Source: an uncultured Methylophilaceae bacterium
Lineage (GTDB): Bacteria > Pseudomonadota > Gammaproteobacteria > Burkholderiales > Methylophilaceae
Length of the DNA: 62,955 nucleotides
Reading direction: 5' to 3'
Assembly (NCBI GenBank): GCA_903870995.1
Contig: CAIQFD010000059.1
Span: 1 to 62,955 of the forward strand
Part shown: positions 1-12,117 of the stretch, in pieces
Position numbering within the stretch: the first letter of the stretch is position 1
Layout: every line of letters starts with the position of its first letter
The notes under the pieces: model-generated
What the model was told of the DNA's origin: nothing
Database searches by the model: none
What the model saw: only the letters and a program-made list of their open reading frames with translations
Program-made: the position numbers and the translations under genes

Positions 1-161
1 CGGTTCTCGAGCAAATCAACGAGCTCAGGCGCATCAGATGAGTTCGCAGGCGTTGTCTTCAGTAATTCAACCAATGAAGCCACTTGCTCTGCATTCAAAG
101 GCAATGGCGGCAAGCCAACTGCTGCGCGTTCTGAAATATGGGTGTGGTAGGTCGAGAGCAT
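1..161 (-). CDS. acnB: Aconitate hydratase B, N-terminal fragment (cut by window edge)
   Basis: The first 53 codons, read leftward out of the window, begin MLSTYHTHISERAAVGLPPL and continue with a stretch ending in LVDLLEN. This matches the HEAT-like N-terminal domain opening of AcnB (family pattern MLxxYxxHxxERAxxGxPPxPL). AcnB is the bulk TCA-cycle aconitase, interconverting citrate and isocitrate with a [4Fe-4S] cluster. The cluster ligands lie outside the window. The start is the ATG whose complement is at 159-161. The EF-hand gene lies upstream on the same strand, 133 bases away. Confidence 0.85.
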   Translation of the reverse strand, partial: MLSTYHTHISERAAVGLPPLPLNAEQVASLVELLKTTPANSSDAPELVDLLEN

Positions 162-294
162 TTGAGTTCCAAGCATTTAAATAAATGAATAATTAACCGC
201 AATTATACAGACGGCCGCGATGGCCTCCAACGATAGCTTTTAAAAAGCTAATGAATACTATGCAATGAATATGCCAGATTTGGCTGAAATTAAA

Positions 295-585
295 CTAATA
301 CAAAGATTTTGAAAAAGATGAACCGCAACTTCTGTTTTCAGCTGATTTTTCCATGTCATCAAAAACTTTTCCCTGATAACCCTTGCCATGCACGGACTCA
401 ATAAAAACACGCATTTCATGTACAGTGACAATACCATCGTGGTCGGTATCCATCGCGGCAATACTTTCAGCGACGGTCATGTAAGGCAATGAAGAATACG
501 GCGCATCATCTTGGGCGAAGACATCACAAGCCAACAATGCTGTGCACCAAAAAAAGATGAAATGCTTCAATAAATAACTTTTCAT
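295..585 (-). CDS. Small periplasmic EF-hand protein
   Basis: A 96-residue protein with a clear Sec signal peptide (positive N-terminus, hydrophobic core at about residues 7-20, likely cleavage after DVFA at about residue 24). The mature part holds one canonical calcium-binding EF-hand loop, DTDHDGIVTVHE, at about residues 46-57, preceded by a helix. No second canonical loop is visible. The likely role is periplasmic Ca2+ binding; no partner can be assigned. It is shorter than two-hand calmodulin-like proteins. It reads toward acnB, but the 133-base gap makes an operon doubtful. Confidence 0.7.
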   Translation of the reverse strand: MKSYLLKHFIFFWCTALLACDVFAQDDAPYSSLPYMTVAESIAAMDTDHDGIVTVHEMRVFIESVHGKGYQGKVFDDMEKSAENRSCGSSFSKSLY

Positions 586-719
586 ATCGTGAGATTACGC
601 TTTTTATGGGTCCAGTGCATATCCAATTTTACTTGCCATATTTCTTTGTTACTAAAAATCGTATTTAGTTTTGAAATAAATCCACAAAAAACACCATCTC
701 GATTTTTGAGTATGCCTGA

Positions 720-2740
<2,021 letters not shown>

Positions 2741-2741
<1 letters not shown>

Positions 2742-3115
2742 TGCCTAACTCAACAGCAATGATTCAAAAGTTAAGACTCGGCGCATCGCTTAGCCTGATT
2801 GCACTAATCATCTTAAGCTTGGCTTGGGAAGGTGTACTCGCCCCCATCAAACCTGAGGGCTCCAAGTTAGTTCTCAAAGCGATTCCACTGCTATTGCCAC
2901 TTTTCGGTATTCTTAATGGCCGTCGTTACACCTACCAATGGGCGAGCATGTTCATCCTGATATACTTCACCGAAGGCGCAGTGCGTGCTTGGGCTGACAA
3001 AGGCCTTTCTGCCCAGCTAGCACTTATCGAAGTTTTACTGACCTCGATTTTTTTCGCCTGCACTATTTATTACGCAAAACTAACCAGACTAGCGGCTCAA
3101 CAGCCTCACCAATAA
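2741..3115 (+). CDS. DUF2069 membrane protein
   Basis: A 124-residue inner-membrane protein with about four hydrophobic segments. It fits the DUF2069 family, which often follows wrbA in Beta- and Gammaproteobacteria. The start overlaps the wrbA stop by one base. The function is unknown. The conserved wrbA linkage suggests a role near quinone or electron-carrier metabolism, but that is inference only. Confidence 0.85.
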
Positions 3116-3131
3116 GCGATATAATTTAACC

Positions 3132-3872
3132 ATGTTTATTCTTCTTTCTAATGACGACGGCTACTTTGCTCCTGGCCTTGCAACACTCGCTGAGCATATT
3201 TCTAAAATAGCCGACATCGTTGTCGTTGCGCCAGAGCGGAATCGCAGCGGCGCAAGCAACTCACTAACACTAGATCGACCACTAACCGTTCGGCAAGCTA
3301 GCAATGGCTTTTACTACGTGAATGGCACACCGACTGATTGCGTGCATTTAGCAGTCACAGGCTTAATTGAACAAACGCCAGACATGATTATTTCAGGTAT
3401 CAATGATGGTGCAAATATGGGAGACGACACCATTTACTCAGGCACAGTTGCCGCAGCAATGGAAGGTTATTTGTTAGGCATTCCATCGTTTGCGGTATCG
3501 ATGTCACAACACAATGCGACGCATTTTGAAACTGCTGCAAAAGTCATTGTGGAGATCATTGAGCACTACAAAACTCAAGCCTTTCCACCACCTGTTTTAA
3601 TGAATATTAACGTCCCTGACGTGCCGTACTCAGAACTTAAAGGCCAAGTGGTAACTCGTCTAGGTAAACGCCATAAAGCGGAACCTGTGATTAAATCAAA
3701 ATCGCCTCGTGGGGAACAGCTTTACTGGGTAGGCCCAGCTGGCGCCGCAGCAGATGCTGGCGAAGGAACAGACTTTTACGCGGTGGCGAACAATCAAGTA
3801 TCACTGACGCCTTTAAAAGCAGACCTCACAAACCACGACCAATTAGACGCTCTTAAAAGCTGGATGAAATAG
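3132..3872 (+). CDS. surE: 5'/3'-nucleotidase SurE
   Basis: A 246-residue SurE phosphatase that dephosphorylates nucleoside monophosphates. The metal-binding signature SNDDG is at residues 6-10, RNRSGAS follows near residue 36-42 and [12 protein letters not shown] near residues 87-98, together supplying the usual Asp/Ser/Asn ligands. Its pairing with pcm and nlpD downstream is the classic stationary-phase surE-pcm-nlpD arrangement. Only one base separates its stop from the GTG of pcm. Confidence 0.96.
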   Translation: MFILLSNDDGYFAPGLATLAEHISKIADIVVVAPERNRSGASNSLTLDRPLTVRQASNGFYYVNGTPTDCVHLAVTGLIEQTPDMIISGINDGANMGDDTIYSGTVAAAMEGYLLGIPSFAVSMSQHNATHFETAAKVIVEIIEHYKTQAFPPPVLMNINVPDVPYSELKGQVVTRLGKRHKAEPVIKSKSPRGEQLYWVGPAGAAADAGEGTDFYAVANNQVSLTPLKADLTNHDQLDALKSWMK

Positions 3873-3873
3873 C

Positions 3874-4542
3874 GTGATTAGAAACACCACAGGGATAGGC
3901 ATGACCTCTCAACGCACACGTGACCGCATGCTGTCTCGTTTGCGTGAGCAAGGAATTAAGGATGAAGTCACGCTAGCCGCGATGAGTGAGATTCCACGCC
4001 ATATTTTTGTGGATGAAGCGCTAGCTACTCGCGCTTACGAGGACGTTTCTCTGCCGATAGGCTTTGGTCAAACGATCTCGCAACCTTACACAGTCGCCAA
4101 AATGACGGAAACGCTTCGTGCCGGCCGCCCCTTGGGTAAAGTGCTTGAAATCGGAACGGGTTGCGGCTATCAAACTGCGGTTCTTTCAAAAGTTGCCAAC
4201 GAGGTGTACTCATTAGAGCGTATTAGTCCGCTTGTCATGAAAGCGCGGAAACACTTACGCGAAATTCGCATGAGTAATATCAAACTCAAGCACGCTGACG
4301 GCACCGTGGGACTGCCTGACTTTGGTCCATTTGACGGCATTATCGTCACCGCAGCAGCAAGCCATATTCCAGACGATCTAGTGCAACAACTCGCAGTTGG
4401 TGGTCGCATGGTCATTCCTGTTGGCACAGACGAACAAATATTGTATTTAATCGAACGCATCGACAATAACGGCATATCGGAATTTAAGAAAACAAAACTT
4501 GAACCAGTTAAATTTGTGCCTTTACTTGGTGGGACTAACTAA
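3874..4542 (+). CDS. pcm: Protein-L-isoaspartate O-methyltransferase
   Basis: A 222-residue class I SAM methyltransferase that starts the repair of isoaspartyl residues in aged proteins. The SAM motif [13 protein letters not shown] lies near residues 90-102 and the family motif [13 protein letters not shown] near residues 67-79. The start is uncertain. The GTG at 3874 gives an N-terminus containing [10 protein letters not shown], which I recall in betaproteobacterial relatives. The ATG at 3901, behind GGGATAGG, gives the E. coli-like length. The stop overlaps the nlpD ATG by one base. Confidence 0.95.
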   Translation: MIRNTTGIGMTSQRTRDRMLSRLREQGIKDEVTLAAMSEIPRHIFVDEALATRAYEDVSLPIGFGQTISQPYTVAKMTETLRAGRPLGKVLEIGTGCGYQTAVLSKVANEVYSLERISPLVMKARKHLREIRMSNIKLKHADGTVGLPDFGPFDGIIVTAAASHIPDDLVQQLAVGGRMVIPVGTDEQILYLIERIDNNGISEFKKTKLEPVKFVPLLGGTN

Positions 4543-5531
4543 TGAGAATCTGTCCAAAGCTTAGTGTTGTTCTTCTCAGTCTAATATTGGCGGCCTGCTC
4601 TAGCACACCCAATAGAGCCCCTGTGATTGAGCGTTTGCCAGAGCCTGCGAAGATCAAAGCTACTCAAACCACTAAAAAGCCTACCTCAACAAACAATGTA
4701 AATGGTAAAGATTGGCGTCCTGACACCTACACCGTTAAAAAAGGCGATACGCTTTACAGTATTGGCCTAGAGTTCGGTTACGACTACAAGGAAATCGCCC
4801 AAAACAACAACATCAATGCCCCATACAATATTCGCGTTGGTCAGCAACTAAAAATCAAAGGTAGCAACCCAAGCAATGCAAAACCTGCTGAACCCAACAA
4901 TGAAGACGTGGTGATTAAGCCACTGAATAATGACAGCCAAATTATCCAAGGGCAAAACAATAATGCCAGCCCAACTAACATCCCTACGCTCAACACACCT
5001 AAAGCAATGCGTGAGCCCTACAGCGATCAAGCATTAAACGCTCAAAATAATGCGAATACTGCGCCTACAAATGCCAGTGAGGCAAAAACTATCGAAACAA
5101 AGTCGACAGAAGTGAAACCGACCGAAACAAAACCTACCGACGCGACCACGCTTGCAGATGACGTTGTGGATTGGGGCTTACCCACTAAAGGAAAAATCAA
5201 AACAACCTTTAATGAAGGCGCTAGCGCGAAGGGCATAGATATTGAAGGAACGATGGGACAAGACATTAATGCGGCAGGAAATGGTAAGGTAATTTATAAC
5301 GGATCGGACCTGCGTGGCTATGGAAATTTGGTGATTGTGAAGCACAACAAAGAGTACTTATCTGTTTACGCGCACAATAGCAAAATCTTAGTGAAAGAAG
5401 GTCAAACAGTTCTGAAAGGCCAGAAAATAGCTGAAATGGGAAACTCTGGCACAGATGCGATCAAACTACATTTTGAAATTCGCTTCCAAGGAAAATCCGT
5501 CGATCCGACTAAGTTTCTTTCTGGGTTATAA
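4542..5531 (+). CDS. nlpD: LysM/LytM lipoprotein, NlpD-type amidase activator
   Basis: A 329-residue outer-membrane lipoprotein. The signal peptide ends in a lipobox, LAAC, with Cys at residue 19. A LysM peptidoglycan-binding domain (TYTVKKGDTLYSIG onward) covers about residues 63-107, followed by a low-complexity Asn/Thr/Glu linker and a LytM/M23 domain at about 210-329. The LytM domain is degenerate. It reads KGIDIEG where active enzymes have a metal-binding His, and KLHFEIR where they have HLH. This is what NlpD shows, and it fits activation of cell-division amidases rather than hydrolysis. No rpoS follows it here. Confidence 0.92.
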   Translation: MRICPKLSVVLLSLILAACSSTPNRAPVIERLPEPAKIKATQTTKKPTSTNNVNGKDWRPDTYTVKKGDTLYSIGLEFGYDYKEIAQNNNINAPYNIRVGQQLKIKGSNPSNAKPAEPNNEDVVIKPLNNDSQIIQGQNNNASPTNIPTLNTPKAMREPYSDQALNAQNNANTAPTNASEAKTIETKSTEVKPTETKPTDATTLADDVVDWGLPTKGKIKTTFNEGASAKGIDIEGTMGQDINAAGNGKVIYNGSDLRGYGNLVIVKHNKEYLSVYAHNSKILVKEGQTVLKGQKIAEMGNSGTDAIKLHFEIRFQGKSVDPTKFLSGL

Positions 5532-5558
5532 AAAACCAGTCTTGTAAAAAAATAACAA

Positions 5559-5582
5559 TAAAAAAGCCGCTCAATGCGGCTT
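5559..5582 (-). terminator. Intrinsic terminator between nlpD and the thioredoxin-like gene
   Basis: The inverted repeat AAGCCGC / GCGGCTT with a 5-base loop is followed on the minus strand by TTTTTTATTG. The long T-run is on the minus strand, so it mainly ends transcription of the thioredoxin-like gene. It may also slow nlpD transcripts. Confidence 0.75.
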
Positions 5583-5599
5583 CTTAGACTCTAAATCAA

Positions 5600-5965
5600 C
5601 TACTTCTTATCTTGCTCTGCGTAATACTCACGCACTTGGGTCATATCAAAATCACGTGCCCATTCGATAATTTTGTCTAGGGCCGGCGCACCGATTTCAC
5701 CCTGTTGCGCATGAATGCCCGCTTGTTCGCGAATAATCAAAATACCAGGGATTTTACTCACTTCGAAGTACTCAGCAATTTCTGGGTTAGCTTCTGTATC
5801 CACCATGCCAAATAAAATGTCAGGATTCTTTTCCGCTGCAGCTTCAATCACAGGGGTAAAAGCAACACATGGCTCACACCAAGGCGCCCAAAAATCTACA
5901 ATCACAAATGGATTATTGACGATTGTTTCTTTGAAGTTTTCTTTATTTAATACTACTACAGCCAT
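5600..5965 (-). CDS. Thioredoxin-family protein with CEPC active site
   Basis: About 121 residues starting MAVVVLNKENF. The thioredoxin fold is clear: the beta strand FVIVDFWAPWCEPC at about residues 23-36, then the cis-Pro loop SKIPGILI near residues 69-76. The active site is WCEPC instead of the usual WCGPC, which should change the redox potential. An open frame runs upstream to 6040, but the ATG at 5965 has GGGGA at proper spacing and matches the family length. There is no signal peptide, so it is cytoplasmic. The partner protein is unknown. Confidence 0.88.
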   Translation of the reverse strand: MAVVVLNKENFKETIVNNPFVIVDFWAPWCEPCVAFTPVIEAAAEKNPDILFGMVDTEANPEIAEYFEVSKIPGILIIREQAGIHAQQGEIGAPALDKIIEWARDFDMTQVREYYAEQDKK

Positions 5966-6059
5966 GACATTCCCCATCGTTAATCTTTTTAGTGGCGTTA
6001 TTCTATCAGATGCCCCGAAAATACCGAAGCATGCGCTCAAATCCTGCCACTAAGACAAA

Positions 6060-6659
6060 TTAAATAATCGACTTACCCCAAACACCATCAAAAAACAAAT
6101 CACCTAAATCACGGCGATTACGAGGAGCTGTTTCACGTGCAAGCAAATCCGCTGTGACTGTTTCAATCGGGGCTGGATGCCCCACAGAAACCATCGCCAT
6201 CAAGGTAAATTGCGCAGGAATATTAAATAATAAACGAGCTTTTTTGGCATCAAAACCACCTAACTGATGCGCCATCAAGCCCATGCTAGTTGCTTGCAGG
6301 CATAGGTTTTGAGCAGCAGCCCCCGTGTCGTACTCAGCCCAACGGTTAAGCTGAGCATTTTTAGCAAAGAGCGTATCTGCGCAAATTAAACATAGCCAAG
6401 GCGCATCTTTTACCCAACTTTGATTTCCCTCAACAAGGCAATCAAAGGCTTGTTGCCAAGCGTTTACATCTGCCCCTTTATTCCAAACCACAATACGCCA
6501 AGGCTGCTCACCCATGCAAGAAGGTGCCCAACGAGCCGCCTCTAGCAAAGCAATCGTTTGCTCAGTCGTCACCGCCTTGCTCGCATCGTAAGCTCGTCCA
6601 CTCCAGCGTTCGGCAATAGTGGTATCAATCGCAACTTGGGTAATCGCTGATTTTTTCAT
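6060..6659 (-). CDS. Nitroreductase family protein
   Basis: A 199-residue FMN-dependent nitroreductase-fold protein. The N-terminal phosphate-contact motif RWSGRAYD lies at about residues 17-24, and ARWAPSCMGEQPWRI at about 42-56 is typical of the family. The nicotinamide/FMN-side segment GAAAQNLCLQATSMGL is at about 117-132. The ATG at 6659 is preferred over an in-frame TTG one codon upstream. It follows the Old Yellow Enzyme gene by 14 bases, so the two are probably co-transcribed as a reductive detoxification pair. The substrate is unknown. Confidence 0.87.
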   Translation of the reverse strand: MKKSAITQVAIDTTIAERWSGRAYDASKAVTTEQTIALLEAARWAPSCMGEQPWRIVVWNKGADVNAWQQAFDCLVEGNQSWVKDAPWLCLICADTLFAKNAQLNRWAEYDTGAAAQNLCLQATSMGLMAHQLGGFDAKKARLLFNIPAQFTLMAMVSVGHPAPIETVTADLLARETAPRNRRDLGDLFFDGVWGKSII

Positions 6660-6673
6660 CAAGTTTTCTCGGC

Positions 6674-7741
6674 TTATAAAGTTGGATAATCGGTATAACC
6701 TTTATCGCTACCACCATAAAAGCTTGATGAATCAGCTTCATTAAGTGGCGCATCTTTGCGGAAACGCTCAACCAAATCTGGATTGGAAATGAATGGCACG
6801 CCGTAAGCCACAGCATCCGCATAACCACTTGCAATCGCTGCATTGCCACGCGCTTTGTCATAAGACAAGTTCGCCATATAAGGTGACTTGCACAGTTTAC
6901 GCATCGCCGCAAAATCAAACGGGTCAGCCACGCCACCACCGTGAATGCCCCCTTCAACCACATGTAAATAAGCTAAATCAAACTGGTTTAGCTGCTCAGT
7001 CACATAGTTAAATACGGCTTGTGGGTTGCTGTCTTTCATATCATTGAACGGATTCACAGGGGAAAGTCGCAAACCCACTCTATCTGATCCAATCACGCCC
7101 ACCACCGCTTTTGTCACTTCCATCAACAAGCGCGCACGATTTTCAACGCTTCCACCGTAAAGATCTGTGCGTTTGTTGCTTCCATCACGCAAGAATTGAT
7201 CTAACAAGTAACCATTCGCCGCGTGAATTTCTACACCATCAAAACCTGCTTTTATAGCATTCTTACTTGCTTGAACGTAATCAGCCACAATGCCTGGCAA
7301 CTCGCTCGCATCTAAAGCACGCGGCTCCACATAGTCAACCAAACCTTCAAAAGTAAATGCTTTGCCAGCGGGCTTAACAGCTGAAGGAGCAACTGGTGTG
7401 GCACCGTTTAATAAACTTGGATGTGAAATGCGCCCCACATGCCACAACTGAATCACAATCTTGCCGCCTTTAGCATGCACGGCATCCGTGACTTTTTTCC
7501 AACCAGCGACTTGTGCATCAGTGTAAATACCAGGCAACAAAGGATAGCCGTGCCCCATAGCCGAAATCGGCGTTGCTTCAGTAATAATCAAACCCGCAGA
7601 TGCGCGTTGTTCATAGTAGGTCACGTTAATGTCTTGTGGAACACCCTCCATGCTAGCGCGGTTACGAGTAAGTGGTGCCATTACCACACGGTTACTCATC
7701 GCAATGCTGCCAAGTTTTACTGGGCTAAATAAATCACTCAT
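6674..7741 (-). CDS. nemA: Alkene reductase, Old Yellow Enzyme family (NemA-like)
   Basis: A 355-residue FMN-binding TIM-barrel ene-reductase. It opens LFSPVKLGSIAMSNRVVMAP and has QLWHVGRISHPS near residues 97-108, the EIHAANGYLLDQFLRDGSN substrate/FMN region near 171-189, and RVGLRLSPVNPF near 220-231. These identify the NemA/XenA-like class that reduces activated C=C bonds, N-ethylmaleimide and nitro esters with NADPH. It reads into the nitroreductase gene. No repressor gene is adjacent. The substrate in vivo is not predictable. Confidence 0.9.
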   Translation of the reverse strand: MSDLFSPVKLGSIAMSNRVVMAPLTRNRASMEGVPQDINVTYYEQRASAGLIITEATPISAMGHGYPLLPGIYTDAQVAGWKKVTDAVHAKGGKIVIQLWHVGRISHPSLLNGATPVAPSAVKPAGKAFTFEGLVDYVEPRALDASELPGIVADYVQASKNAIKAGFDGVEIHAANGYLLDQFLRDGSNKRTDLYGGSVENRARLLMEVTKAVVGVIGSDRVGLRLSPVNPFNDMKDSNPQAVFNYVTEQLNQFDLAYLHVVEGGIHGGGVADPFDFAAMRKLCKSPYMANLSYDKARGNAAIASGYADAVAYGVPFISNPDLVERFRKDAPLNEADSSSFYGGSDKGYTDYPTL

Positions 7742-8540
<799 letters not shown>

Positions 8541-8541
<1 letters not shown>

Positions 8542-8566
8542 AAAAACCCGCAGAAGCGGGTTTTTT
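8541..8566. terminator. Bidirectional terminator between tadA and the BI-1 gene
   Basis: A perfect inverted repeat of 11 bases (AAAAAACCCGC / GCGGGTTTTTT) with an AGAA loop. T-runs on both strands mean it serves convergent tadA and the BAX inhibitor-like gene. It starts at the last base of the tadA stop. Confidence 0.9.
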
Positions 8567-8584
8567 CAATTCAAATCAGATGAC

Positions 8585-9277
8585 TTAATCTCTATCGTTA
8601 CCCATCAAGCTCATCAAAATGCTTAATAAGTTTACAAACAAGTTGTAGATATCAAGGTACAAACTCAAAGTTGCCATCACATAGTTGGTTTGGCCACCAC
8701 GTACAATTTGGTTCACATCATACAAAATGTAGCCTGAGAAAATCAGCACTGAGATACCTGAAATCATCAAGTGTGCGGGGTCAAAGTGGAAGAACATGTT
8801 AGCCAGTGAAGCAACTAACACTAACACCAAGCCCACGAATAGGAATTTACCTAGCCCACTAAAATCACGTGCAGGGCTTGAGCCAATAGCGGCTAAACTA
8901 AAGAAGGTAACGCCTGTACCAGCTGCCGCTAAACCGATAATTTCACCGCCATTACGAAGATGTAATGCCACTTGCAAAATCGGACCAAGCAAGAGACCAA
9001 AAATAAATGTCATGGCAAGCAGAAGCCATACACCTGCCGCACTATTTTGATTAGCAGCAATCAGTTGGAACATGCCGAACATCACCACCATAAAGCCAAT
9101 TGCAAAAATGAACGGATGTGCAGCCATAAATCCAAAATTCATTTGCAGACCAAAATACGCGCCTATCATGGTTGGAATCATGGTTAAACCAAGCAAGGCG
9201 TAAGTATTACGAAGCACGCGGTTTTGAATATCCGCAGCAGTAGTTGAACGACCAATTACTTGAACATCATCAAACAT
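8585..9277 (-). CDS. BAX inhibitor-1/YccA family membrane protein
   Basis: A 230-residue inner-membrane protein with about seven hydrophobic segments. The C-terminal GYILYDVNQIVRGGQTNYVMATLSLYLDIYNLF region (about residues 182-214) holds the conserved Asp residues of the TMBIM/BI-1 family. Bacterial members (YccA, YbhL) are linked to Ca2+ leak or to interaction with the FtsH protease. Which applies here is not visible. It is monocistronic, with a 92-base gap to nagZ. Confidence 0.9.
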   Translation of the reverse strand: MFDDVQVIGRSTTAADIQNRVLRNTYALLGLTMIPTMIGAYFGLQMNFGFMAAHPFIFAIGFMVVMFGMFQLIAANQNSAAGVWLLLAMTFIFGLLLGPILQVALHLRNGGEIIGLAAAGTGVTFFSLAAIGSSPARDFSGLGKFLFVGLVLVLVASLANMFFHFDPAHLMISGISVLIFSGYILYDVNQIVRGGQTNYVMATLSLYLDIYNLFVNLLSILMSLMGNDRD

Positions 9278-9369
9278 TACAATTTCCTTATCAAAATATT
9301 GCCAAAGAGCAACATACTTAAGATAGCGACTTTAGCATTAAGTTTCAAGACTATTTTTGTGACAAATCG

Positions 9370-10413
9370 TTAAAACAAATCCTGCTCAGACTTGCCCACC
9401 AAATCAACACGCTTCACCGCCGCCACAAACTCTGCATCTTCATGTAAATGATGCATATCTTTTGGGGCACGCGCACCATGCATACGAGCCAATCGTGCGC
9501 GGCTAGCGCCTGTCATTTCCCATTTTAAATGCGCCAACAATTCATCCGCTTTATCTGGCTGGTTACATAGCAACACCATGTCACAACCCGCATTTAAAGC
9601 GGCTAAAGCTCGCGCTGTAACATCCCCAGCAACTCCCGCCCCTTCCATAGAAAGGTCATCACTAAAAATGACACCATCAAAACCCAAACGCTCACGCAAC
9701 ACTTTTTGCAACCAGCGGGGCGAAAAACCAGCCGGCTTTTCATCTACCTTAGGGTAAATGACATGCGCAGGCATAATTGCTTGTATCCCATCATCAATCA
9801 TTTGGCGGAATGGCTGCATATCATTTTGGGCGATTTCATCAAACTCGCGTTCGTCGACAGGAATCGCTACATGCGAATCTGCCACCACATAGCCGTGCCC
9901 AGGAAAATGTTTGCCTACTGCTGGCATGCCGCCACGCTTGAGGCCATGCATCAAAGCATAGGCGAGCTCATGAATGGCTTGTGCTTTGACATGAAACGCA
10001 CGATTACCAATCACTTGGCTTTCGCCGTAATCCATATCCAACACTGGCGTAAAGCTAAAATCCACGCCGTGCGCCCGCAACTCTGCCGCCAAAATCCAAC
10101 CTGCTTCTTCCGCAAGTTCTTTGGCTTTTTTAGGATGACTATCCCAAATTTTGCCAAATTCACGCATCGGCGGAATCTTGGTAAATCCATCCTTAAAGCG
10201 CTGAACACGTCCACCCTCATGATCAACCGAAATCAACAAAGGTGGCTGACGAACGGCATGAATACTTGCTGTCAGTGACTTCAATTGTGTTGGGGATTCA
10301 AAGTTGCGCGAGAACAAAATCACACCACCCACTAAAGGATGTTGAAGTCTCTTAATATCTTCAGCAGTTAGCTCTTTACCAACCACATCCAGCATTACTG
10401 GGCCAAGTGTCAT
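9370..10413 (-). CDS. nagZ: Beta-N-acetylhexosaminidase (cytoplasmic muropeptide recycling)
   Basis: A 347-residue glycoside hydrolase family 3 enzyme without a signal peptide. DHEGGRVQRF lies near residues 64-73, the family signature KHFPGHG near 168-174 (its His is the general acid/base), and the nucleophile Asp is in IFSDDLSMEG near 246-255. NagZ removes GlcNAc from anhydro-muropeptides during peptidoglycan recycling. GAGGAT lies upstream of the ATG. It follows the two ABC permease genes and the L,D-transpeptidase gene on the same strand with tiny gaps, making a peptidoglycan-linked operon. Confidence 0.94.
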   Translation of the reverse strand: MTLGPVMLDVVGKELTAEDIKRLQHPLVGGVILFSRNFESPTQLKSLTASIHAVRQPPLLISVDHEGGRVQRFKDGFTKIPPMREFGKIWDSHPKKAKELAEEAGWILAAELRAHGVDFSFTPVLDMDYGESQVIGNRAFHVKAQAIHELAYALMHGLKRGGMPAVGKHFPGHGYVVADSHVAIPVDEREFDEIAQNDMQPFRQMIDDGIQAIMPAHVIYPKVDEKPAGFSPRWLQKVLRERLGFDGVIFSDDLSMEGAGVAGDVTARALAALNAGCDMVLLCNQPDKADELLAHLKWEMTGASRARLARMHGARAPKDMHHLHEDAEFVAAVKRVDLVGKSEQDLF

Positions 10414-10417
10414 TTCT

Positions 10418-11209
10418 TTATCCTCTTACGTCCAATTGATCGCGTAAACGATCACCTAAAACATTCACTGCTAATACCAGCGACATCAAACTTAACCCCA
10501 CCCCCAAAACATAATGTGGCGCAATCAACATGTAGCGCACACCGTCTCGCAACATTGCCCCCCAAGATGCACTCGGCGCTTGTATTCCCAAGCCCAAAAA
10601 AGACAAGCTTGCTTCAGCAATCACCAAACCGGCCATGCTGTAAGTGGCCTCAACTAGCAAAGGGGCAGCTAGTAAAGGTAACATATGTTTAAGCATAATA
10701 CGTGGCGTTGAAGCCCCCAAAGATTCCGCAGCAATGACATGCTGCCGCTGCCTGAGCGAAAGCACTTGCGCACGCGTTAATCGGGCGTAACTCACCCACG
10801 AGGTAATACATAGGGCCAATATCAAATTATTTAATCCAGCCCCTAAAACTGCCGCAAAAGCAATCGCTAATAGAATGCCAGGAAATGCTAAAAATACATC
10901 TGTAATTTGCATTAAGGAGCGGTCTATCCAACCACCGTAATATCCAGAAACCAAACCGAGAACAATACCAAGCGATGCTGTTATCGCAGTGACAACAATC
11001 ACTACCACCAAAGACACCTGCGCACCAGCCAACAGTCGCGGCAGAATTTCACGTCCCAGATCATCAAAGCCCAATAGGTGATTAACGGAGGGTTTTGCCA
11101 AAATCAAATTCAAATGGATTTGATTGGGATGAAAATCACCCAAGCTAACAACAACCGTGCCTATGAGCCATAGTGCTAACACCCAAACAGACCAATACTT
11201 TCGGCTCAT
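10418..11209 (-). CDS. ABC transporter permease, dipeptide/oligopeptide type (DppC-like)
   Basis: A 263-residue permease with about five to six membrane segments. The inner-membrane EAA-type loop, AAESLGASTPRIMLKHMLPL, contacts the ATPase. It is of the DppC/OppC class. The start ATG overlaps the DppB-like stop (ATGA), so the pair is translationally coupled. No substrate-binding protein or ATPase is adjacent. Because nagZ and an L,D-transpeptidase flank the pair, uptake of murein peptides is the best guess. Confidence 0.9.
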   Translation of the reverse strand: MSRKYWSVWVLALWLIGTVVVSLGDFHPNQIHLNLILAKPSVNHLLGFDDLGREILPRLLAGAQVSLVVVIVVTAITASLGIVLGLVSGYYGGWIDRSLMQITDVFLAFPGILLAIAFAAVLGAGLNNLILALCITSWVSYARLTRAQVLSLRQRQHVIAAESLGASTPRIMLKHMLPLLAAPLLVEATYSMAGLVIAEASLSFLGLGIQAPSASWGAMLRDGVRYMLIAPHYVLGVGLSLMSLVLAVNVLGDRLRDQLDVRG

Positions 11210-12117
11210 GTAGCAAACCTCACACGAGGGTCTATTTTGGTATAAATCATGTCAGTGGCCAAATTCACCAGCACATAGACTAAGGCCACCACTAGCACGC
11301 AGGCCTGAGTTACAGGGTAATCACGCTTTTCAATCGACTCAACCAACAGACGACCAATGCCATCCCAAGAAAATACGGTTTCTGTAATCACCGTGCCCGC
11401 TAGCAAGCTACCTAACTGTAAACCAAGCACCGTCACAATCGGCAACAAAGCAGCGCGTAAGGCGTGTCTTAAAATCACTGTGCTTTCAGCCAAGCCTTTA
11501 GCACGAGCGGTACGAATGAAGTCCTCATGCAACACTTCTAGCATGCTGGCGCGCGTCATTCTGGTCAAAATAGCCGCTAAGCCAAAACCTAAAGTCAGCG
11601 CAGGTAAAATAATGGAAGTGCCATTTTCCATACCGCTGACAGGCAAAAAACCTAGCCATAAGGCAAACAGCATCATGAGCATCGGCCCCATCCAAAAATG
11701 AGGCATTGCTGAGATAGAGAGACTTAAGAGATTAGCCAGTTTATCTGGCCATTGATTAACCTTAAGCGCGGCAATAACTCCCAAAGGCAAGCCAATCATC
11801 ACAGCAAATAACAAGGCCAACAAAGCCAATTTAGCCGTGGCCGGCAATCGCTCAGCGAGCAAATCAACAATCTGTTTTTTGGAGTGGATAGAAACACCCC
11901 AATCGCCATGCACAAGCTTATTGAGGTAAACACCAAATTGGACATAAATGGGCTGATCCAGCCCTAAGTCTGACTGTAATTGAATACGGTCCGCGCTACT
12001 TGCCGACTCCCCCAACATCACTTCAACTGGATCGCCGGGCACAGCATGAACCAAAAGGAAGGTAAGAAAAACAACGCCAAAAACAACTGGAATAACGCCA
12101 AACAAGCGCTTCATCAT
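11206..12117 (-). CDS. ABC transporter permease, dipeptide/oligopeptide type (DppB-like)
   Basis: A 303-residue permease with an N-terminal membrane anchor, the DppB-type periplasmic segment (VHAVPGDPVEVMLGE), and the EAA loop TARAKGLAESTVILRHALR at about residues 205-223. It is the partner of the DppC-like protein downstream. The ATG overlaps the TGA of the L,D-transpeptidase gene. Its length is slightly below that of E. coli DppB. Substrate specificity cannot be read from permeases alone. Confidence 0.9.
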   Translation of the reverse strand: MMKRLFGVIPVVFGVVFLTFLLVHAVPGDPVEVMLGESASSADRIQLQSDLGLDQPIYVQFGVYLNKLVHGDWGVSIHSKKQIVDLLAERLPATAKLALLALLFAVMIGLPLGVIAALKVNQWPDKLANLLSLSISAMPHFWMGPMLMMLFALWLGFLPVSGMENGTSIILPALTLGFGLAAILTRMTRASMLEVLHEDFIRTARAKGLAESTVILRHALRAALLPIVTVLGLQLGSLLAGTVITETVFSWDGIGRLLVESIEKRDYPVTQACVLVVALVYVLVNLATDMIYTKIDPRVRFAT

